Source: Nitratifractor sp. (GTDB lineage: Bacteria; Campylobacterota; Campylobacteria; Campylobacterales; Sulfurovaceae). From it: DNA of 10,145 nt. Numbering within the stretch: position 1 is the first letter of the stretch; the number at the start of each line of letters is the position of its first letter. The stretch is from positions 1 through 10,145 of the forward strand of contig WFSU01000123.1 in the NCBI GenBank assembly GCA_015485845.1, in the 5' to 3' direction. This document shows, in pieces, positions 5,590 to 10,145 of the stretch. A program made the position numbers and the translations under genes. Under the pieces are notes generated by a model that was not told the DNA's origin, made no database searches, and worked only from the letters and a program-made list of their open reading frames with translations.

Positions 5590-6809
5590 TGGCAGCCCCC
5601 CGCACAAACCGCCGCTTCGTCGCCACCTTCGTCCGGCACTATCTGCACTACGACAGGGACAATCCCTTTATCTTCATCTCCACCCTGCTGGCGTTTCTCG
5701 GGATCGCCGCCGGAGTCATGGTACTCATGGTCGCGATGGGGATCATGAACGGCACCTACACCCAGTTCAAAGACCGCCTGTTTGTGATGAACTATCCCCT
5801 CACCATCACGTCGTTTGACAAAGGGGTCAGCCAGGCCACCGTCGATGCGATCGCCGATGCCTTTCCCCGCCTCAAACTCAGTCCCTACTACAGCACCCAG
5901 GTGATCACCCGCAACGAAGATGCCGTCCAGGGGTGCATGGTTTTCGGGGTCGATTTCGACAAGGAATCACGCATCAACCCCGTCATCCGCAAAACCCTCA
6001 CACCCCCCTTCCATGCCGATACCCCCTGGCGAATGATTGTCGGCGACGGGCTGGCCGTGGAGATGGGTGCTCGCAAAGGAGATAAACTCACCCTCTACTT
6101 TTCGGAGCAGCAAGCCGTAGGATTAGGCTCGATGCCGTTGCAAAAGCGATTTGTCATTGACGGAATCTTTGACTCGGGACTGGCTGCCTATGACAAAGCG
6201 ATCATCTACACCACCCAGACCGCCCTGCGTACCCTCCTCCACCGTGATGCCCAGCTCTACGACGGCATCCATATCTACAGCGAGGATGCGATGCGCGACC
6301 TCCCCCGCATCCGAGCTATCCTCCCCGATGACCTCGACATCCAGGGGTGGTGGCAACAAAACGGCAGCTTTTATTCCGCGATGGAATTGCAGAAAAAAGC
6401 CCTCTTCCTCGTCCTGTTGCTCATCATTCTCGTCGCGTCACTCAATATCATCTCCTCGCTGCTGATGACCGTCATGAGCCGCCGCAGCGAAATCGCCCTC
6501 ATGCGGATCCTCGGGGCAACCCGGCGGGAGATTTACCTCATCTTCTTCCGCCTCGGCCTCATCATCGGTGGACTGGGGATCGCTGCCGGTACCCTCTTGG
6601 GAGGCATCGGCATCTGGCTCCTCAAAACCTTCGACCTCATCACTCTCCCAGCCGATGTCTACGGCGACACCAAACTCCCCGTCGATCTCCTCTGGAGCGA
6701 CTTCGGCTTCATCCTGCTGGGTGCGAGCCTCATCATCATCCTCTCAGCTCTCTACCCCGCCCGAAAAGCCGCCGCCACCGATCCATTGCATGTGTTGCGG
6801 AATGAGTAG
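5589..6809 (+). CDS. lolF: LolC/LolE-type lipoprotein-releasing ABC permease (LolF-like)
   Basis: A 406-residue inner-membrane permease with the LolC/MacB layout: a membrane helix at about 28-54, a large periplasmic domain (about 55-268), then three helices at about 270-296, 318-347 and 371-389. The cytoplasmic coupling segment E-I-A-L-M-R-I-L-G-A-T-R-R-E-I (301-315) and the ending L-Y-P-A-R-K-A-A-A-T-D-P-L-x-x-L-R closely match E. coli LolC. In the periplasmic domain, G-L-G-S-M-P-L-Q-K-R-F (178-188) lines up with the LolC hook loop that binds LolA. It would extract mature lipoproteins from the membrane and pass them to LolA, using a LolD ATPase not seen here. As only one permease gene is present, a LolF-type single-subunit form is plausible; a second permease elsewhere cannot be excluded. 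The ATG overlaps the secA TGA by one base (TGATG). Confidence 0.85.
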   Translation: MAAPRTNRRFVATFVRHYLHYDRDNPFIFISTLLAFLGIAAGVMVLMVAMGIMNGTYTQFKDRLFVMNYPLTITSFDKGVSQATVDAIADAFPRLKLSPYYSTQVITRNEDAVQGCMVFGVDFDKESRINPVIRKTLTPPFHADTPWRMIVGDGLAVEMGARKGDKLTLYFSEQQAVGLGSMPLQKRFVIDGIFDSGLAAYDKAIIYTTQTALRTLLHRDAQLYDGIHIYSEDAMRDLPRIRAILPDDLDIQGWWQQNGSFYSAMELQKKALFLVLLLIILVASLNIISSLLMTVMSRRSEIALMRILGATRREIYLIFFRLGLIIGGLGIAAGTLLGGIGIWLLKTFDLITLPADVYGDTKLPVDLLWSDFGFILLGASLIIILSALYPARKAAATDPLHVLRNE

Positions 6810-6812
6810 AGA

Positions 6813-9362
6813 CTACTGATTGATAATATGCGCCGGAGATTGTAGCGTCCGGATGAACATCCCAAACGGTGCAAGCAGGGTCTCCATGACGACATTTGTA
6901 GTAACCTTCGGATTCTCCAGTGTTCCGGTCACTTTGACCCCTGTAGTGATCGATTTGTCCTTGCCCATCAGGATATAGCCGACGATGGGGAGGGAGCCGA
7001 TGAGTTTGCCGATCCCCCGGGCTGTCCGGACGGCGAGATCCATATTGATCGCTCCGTTGATCGTGCTGACGGTACCCTTTCCGGAGATCGATGCTGATTT
7101 GCCGTCGACATAAATCATATCGAAATACGTCCGGTTTTTGACCACGCGAAATTCGATCCGCCCCTCTTTGACCTCGAAGCCATCCTTGCTGAATCCCGGA
7201 TCTTTGAGTGCCGCGAGTGCCGGGACGGTGTTGAAGAGGGCGATCATATTGTTGTACGTTTTGAAGCGGCTCACCGTCCCCCCGTCGATCGTGATCACCC
7301 CGCGCAGCGTCCCCTTGAGATTACCATGCAGATCGAGCGAATAGTGCCCGCCGGAGAGCCCGCCGAAGTTGATCAAGGCTCGAAGCATGGGGGCTTTGAT
7401 CCGGTGGGCTTTGACTACGATAGCATTGCCGTTGAGATCCACGCGCACCGTGTCCCCATCTTTGGTCGCCACAAATTTGGTACTTTTCCCATGCACCTTC
7501 AGGTCAAAACGGTCCGTGAGCAAAACGTATTTTTCGTAACGGATCAGGGTGTTTGTCCCTTTGACATGAATTCTGCTCGAAGCACTCGAACCCTTCTTAT
7601 TCTGATCCATCAATTTCTTCCCATCGATGTAGAGGTGATCCAGTTTGACGAGATTGTTCCTGCCGTCGTAAACAATGCGCCCTCCAAGCAACTTGAGAGA
7701 GACCGACTTCCCGTTGTACGTCCCGCTGAAAGGATACTGAGTGATAGAGCCTTTCTTGTCGTAGAGATAGCTGGTCGGCCACGTGGTTTTCCCGGAGAAG
7801 GTGTAGTGCTTGTTGTCCCGGGTCTTGACCGTCACTGCCCCCCCTTTGACAGGAACAGGCAGCCCTTTCAGGTACGGTTGTATCGGTCGGATATCCCCGG
7901 ATGTCAGTGTGAAACCTTTGGTCTTGTTCAACACAATCTTTGTCTTGTATAGCGGCAGGTCGATCGTCGTCTTTTTCTTCCACTGGATCAGCACCGGTAC
8001 TTTTTTCTTGTTTTTCATCAGCAGAAACGGCGATTTTTTGTCCCCAATCAGCAGACGCTTGATGTCGGCCGAGAGTTTGACCTTGGGGATATGATACTTG
8101 AACGTACCGTTCAGGACAGCACGCAGCCAGCCCGTATCGGCATCGATATGGTGCAGCGTCACACGGTGATCATCAAACGCCACTTCCCCCCCGCGAATCG
8201 TCATGGGCATACCGTAAAAAGAGATCTTCCCTTTGGACAACTGGGTACGCCCTTTGAAGTGTGTTTCCCCACTTCGCACCATCGTATCGATCACCGCCGA
8301 TGTCCGCGTCTGACCGCTGCTCTGCCGAAGCGGAAGCGTCACCCCATACACTTTCAGTACTTTGGCTATGGTCGCGTCGTAGGGGGTTTTTGCTTTGAGC
8401 TCGAGATGCAGTTTGGAGGGTTTCGTGCCGAATATATTGGTCAGATAAAGGGTCGATCCCGCCAGACTGCGTTTGGCATAGGTGGGCTTTTGAAACGTAT
8501 AATAGAGGACGTTTTTTTTCAAATGAACTTCAGCAGAAGCCACTTTGACCGGTTTGAGTGTATCTTCGAATCGTACCTCAGCCTTCCCCAGCCGTGCTTT
8601 TCCCGTGAGACGCATGGGATCAACCGCATACCCATCCTCCGTCATACGCAGTACACCGTCGAGGGAAAGGATCTGATAACGATCGGCCCGGATACGATCT
8701 TCAAGCCATTCACGGGTATCCGCATCGGCTTTGAGTAGGTCGAGGAGGGGCTTGATCTTCCCGAAAGGCTGGGTGGCCGCATGGAAACGAAGCGTATCGG
8801 CCGTCCGCTCCAGTTCCAGATTTCCGTTGATCCCCTGATGAGCAAACGTTCCTTTGAGATGCAGAAAATCTTTCCGGTAGTCGTAGCGATAAGATCCCTT
8901 CCACTCCACATGGTGTTTCTTGTCGCGAAACAGAGAAACCGATCCCTGTAAAACATCCCCATCACGCCGAAGCGTTCCGGCGACCTCATACGTGTTGCTG
9001 CTCAGATAGAGGACATTGTCCCGGTACACCACGCGATAATGTTCATCGAGCAATACCACATCATCGAGAGCAATGGAAGCAAAATAACGGGAGAGGGTTT
9101 TGAGGTGATCGAGCTGCTTACCGATGGCCACTTTGTCCGGAGCTTTGCGCTTCCCGGGGTATGAAAAGTAATGGATCCTGGCGATAAGCTTTTTATCGAG
9201 TTTCAGGTATAATCCCTGCACTTGGAAGCGCCCGATTTTCAACGAATCGATCGCCACCCCTTCCCGTAAAAAGTAGAGAGTTACCACCAGCAAAAGAGGA
9301 ATGATGAGCAACGTATTTCGAATCATGGCATGGGTAGAAAGTATGGTTCTCTGGATGGTCAT
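6813..9362 (-). CDS. Large YhdP/AsmA-like periplasmic protein
   Basis: An 849-residue protein with an N-terminal membrane anchor at about 15-33 (L-L-I-I-P-L-L-L-V-V-T-L-Y-F-L) and a long periplasmic part rich in short beta strands with repeated 'V-x-G-x-x-x-L/ Y-D-G-x-x-x-x-L' patterns. The last 250 residues have the AsmA-like C-terminal signature: I-x-G-G-T-V-S-R-F, N-T-V-P-A-L-A, F-x-V-K-E-G-R-I, I-S-G-K-G-T-V, I-G-S-L-P-I-V-G-Y-I and a final V-T-G-T-L-E-N-P-K-V. Family members such as YhdP and TamB form long hydrophobic grooves and are linked to phospholipid transport to the outer membrane. The size lies between AsmA (about 600) and YhdP (about 1270). The start at 9362 has a weak AAGAAG site; ATG at 9326 is the alternative (837 residues) but lacks one. 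It meets the permease gene tail to tail with 3 bp between stops and overlaps mltG head to head. Confidence 0.8.
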   Translation of the reverse strand: MTIQRTILSTHAMIRNTLLIIPLLLVVTLYFLREGVAIDSLKIGRFQVQGLYLKLDKKLIARIHYFSYPGKRKAPDKVAIGKQLDHLKTLSRYFASIALDDVVLLDEHYRVVYRDNVLYLSSNTYEVAGTLRRDGDVLQGSVSLFRDKKHHVEWKGSYRYDYRKDFLHLKGTFAHQGINGNLELERTADTLRFHAATQPFGKIKPLLDLLKADADTREWLEDRIRADRYQILSLDGVLRMTEDGYAVDPMRLTGKARLGKAEVRFEDTLKPVKVASAEVHLKKNVLYYTFQKPTYAKRSLAGSTLYLTNIFGTKPSKLHLELKAKTPYDATIAKVLKVYGVTLPLRQSSGQTRTSAVIDTMVRSGETHFKGRTQLSKGKISFYGMPMTIRGGEVAFDDHRVTLHHIDADTGWLRAVLNGTFKYHIPKVKLSADIKRLLIGDKKSPFLLMKNKKKVPVLIQWKKKTTIDLPLYKTKIVLNKTKGFTLTSGDIRPIQPYLKGLPVPVKGGAVTVKTRDNKHYTFSGKTTWPTSYLYDKKGSITQYPFSGTYNGKSVSLKLLGGRIVYDGRNNLVKLDHLYIDGKKLMDQNKKGSSASSRIHVKGTNTLIRYEKYVLLTDRFDLKVHGKSTKFVATKDGDTVRVDLNGNAIVVKAHRIKAPMLRALINFGGLSGGHYSLDLHGNLKGTLRGVITIDGGTVSRFKTYNNMIALFNTVPALAALKDPGFSKDGFEVKEGRIEFRVVKNRTYFDMIYVDGKSASISGKGTVSTINGAINMDLAVRTARGIGKLIGSLPIVGYILMGKDKSITTGVKVTGTLENPKVTTNVVMETLLAPFGMFIRTLQSPAHIINQ
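9208..9213 (+). promoter_or_regulatory. Possible mltG promoter inside the AsmA-like gene
   Basis: A consensus TATAAT lies on the plus strand within the opposite-strand coding sequence, about 90 bases upstream of the likely mltG start. Transcription would begin near 9220. The hexamer is exact but no -35 is visible, and Campylobacterota coding sequences can contain such hexamers by chance. Confidence 0.35.
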
Positions 9363-10145
9363 CGGGCTTCTTTTTTATCTGTCAATTCCACTGGAGGGGA
9401 GCCAAAAAAATATTCATCTCACGCCAGCATCTGTCGACGGCATTATAGCACAGCTACATCAAAAAGGGTATGATGTCGGGCCGCTGGATCGTCGCATCCT
9501 CTCAGCACTGGGCACTCCGATTGGCGGATGGGTTTATCTCGGGAAACACCGCATCGACCGGCTCGAACTCCTGGCGCGTATTGTCTCCCGCCGAAGCCAT
9601 TTCACCAACGTCACACTGATTCCGGGAGAGACGACACCCCTCTTCCTCGATCACTTGGCCAAACAGCTGGAGATGAATGCCACACAGTTCACAAAATATT
9701 ACCACCAGTTCAGCCCTTTCCCCGAAGCCGGTATCCTTGCCGACACCTACCATGTCCCCATGCACCTGCACGAAAAAGGGATCATGCGCATGCTGACGCA
9801 TCTCAGCGAAAAGCGATATAAAACTCTGGCGCAGAAAAACCTCGGAACTTGGAATCCCAAAACCTGGCAGAAGATCCTCACCGTCGCTTCCATCATCCAG
9901 AAAGAGGCTGCCAATTCACAGGAGATGCCCCGCATCGCCTCAGTCATCTACAACCGCATCAAGCTCAAGATGCGTCTCCAGATGGACGGCACCCTCAACT
10001 ACGGCCGCTACTCTCATGTCAAAGTCACCCCCCAGCGGATCCGCACCGACCGCACGACGTTTAACACGTACAAACACCGGGGACTCCCCGCCTCCCCCGT
10101 CTGCAACGTCTCCCTCCCCGCCATCGATGCCGCCCTCCACCCGGC
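9304..10145 (+). CDS. mltG: MltG endolytic murein transglycosylase (YceG-like), 3' end outside window
   Basis: The visible 280 residues comprise an N-terminal membrane helix (about 15-29, V-L-W-M-V-I-G-L-L-F-Y-L), a LysM-like region with G-G-W-V-Y-L, then the YceG catalytic domain: V-T-L-I-P-G-E-T, G-I-L-A-D-T-Y, A-S-I-I-Q-K-E-A with the presumed catalytic glutamate at about 201, I-A-S-V-I-Y-N-R, L-Q-M-D-G-T-L-N-Y-G, and F-N-T-Y-x-H-x-G-L-P-x-x-P-x-C-N. MltG cleaves nascent peptidoglycan strands at the inner membrane and sets glycan length. About 40-60 C-terminal residues are probably missing. The start is uncertain: ATGs at 9301, 9304, 9325, 9343 and 9355 share the frame, with a stop at 9274. 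The one at 9304 is preferred because AGAGGA sits just before it, although the spacing is short. This choice makes the gene overlap the AsmA-like gene by 59 bp. Confidence 0.9.
   Translation, partial: MSNVFRIMAWVESMVLWMVIGLLFYLSIPLEGSQKNIHLTPASVDGIIAQLHQKGYDVGPLDRRILSALGTPIGGWVYLGKHRIDRLELLARIVSRRSHFTNVTLIPGETTPLFLDHLAKQLEMNATQFTKYYHQFSPFPEAGILADTYHVPMHLHEKGIMRMLTHLSEKRYKTLAQKNLGTWNPKTWQKILTVASIIQKEAANSQEMPRIASVIYNRIKLKMRLQMDGTLNYGRYSHVKVTPQRIRTDRTTFNTYKHRGLPASPVCNVSLPAIDAALHP
9442..9450 (-). promoter_or_regulatory. Predicted promoter of the AsmA-like gene, inside mltG
   Basis: On the minus strand TGCTATAAT (9450-9442) is an extended -10 element identical to that before the antitoxin gene. 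Transcription would begin near 9435, about 73 bases upstream of the start at 9362. The element lies within the mltG reading frame. No -35 is evident. Confidence 0.45.

Noticed and set aside
3151..5607. Very long open frame (818 codons) antisense to secA
   Set aside because: It mirrors SecA codon structure, with runs of V, F, D, G and E typical of a GC-rich antisense shadow, and has no recognisable domain or ribosome site. SecA on the other strand is unmistakable.
1..10145. CRISPR arrays, tRNA or rRNA genes, riboswitches
   Set aside because: No regularly spaced repeats, cloverleaf-like sequence or conserved RNA segments were seen; the spaces between genes are too short for most of these.

Overview
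The window looks like part of a chromosome from a Campylobacterota (Epsilonproteobacteria) species, probably a free-living Sulfurimonas/Sulfuricurvum/Sulfurovum-type bacterium. The reasons are the gene order lolA - secA - LolC/E-type permease (the Helicobacter-like arrangement), the Campylobacterota-like sequence of MltG, and a moderately high GC content with short or absent intergenic gaps. The genus assignment is inference.

Layout. Positions 1-480 are visibly AT-richer than the rest and hold a disrupted toxin-antitoxin locus on the minus strand: an intact VapB-like antitoxin (423-181), the first 18 codons of a PIN-domain VapC toxin overlapping it by ATGA (184-128), then a hairpin and the start of an IS200/IS605-family TnpA transposase that runs off the left edge. 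The simplest reading is an IS200/IS605-type insertion into vapC. Positions 504-2806 form a tight four-gene minus-strand operon, read right to left: LolA lipoprotein carrier, a membrane-anchored coiled-coil protein, a Crp/Fnr-type regulator, and a second, divergent LolA paralogue. A 146-bp divergent intergenic region (2807-2952) separates it from secA (2953-5589, plus strand). SecA is followed, with a one-base stop/start overlap, by a LolC/LolE-type permease (5589-6809). That gene converges with only 3 bp between stop codons on a large YhdP/AsmA-like periplasmic protein (9362-6813, minus), which in turn overlaps head-to-head with mltG (about 9304 to beyond the right edge, plus).

How it fits together. 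Nearly everything outside the toxin-antitoxin/IS region concerns cell-envelope construction: SecA drives preproteins, including prolipoproteins, across the inner membrane; the Lol permease releases mature lipoproteins to LolA; the AsmA-like protein belongs to a family linked to lipid movement through the periplasm; MltG cuts nascent glycan strands. The least ordinary parts are the doubled lolA operon with an embedded regulator and coiled-coil protein of unknown function, the IS-broken vapC, and the overlapping divergent starts of the AsmA-like gene and mltG.
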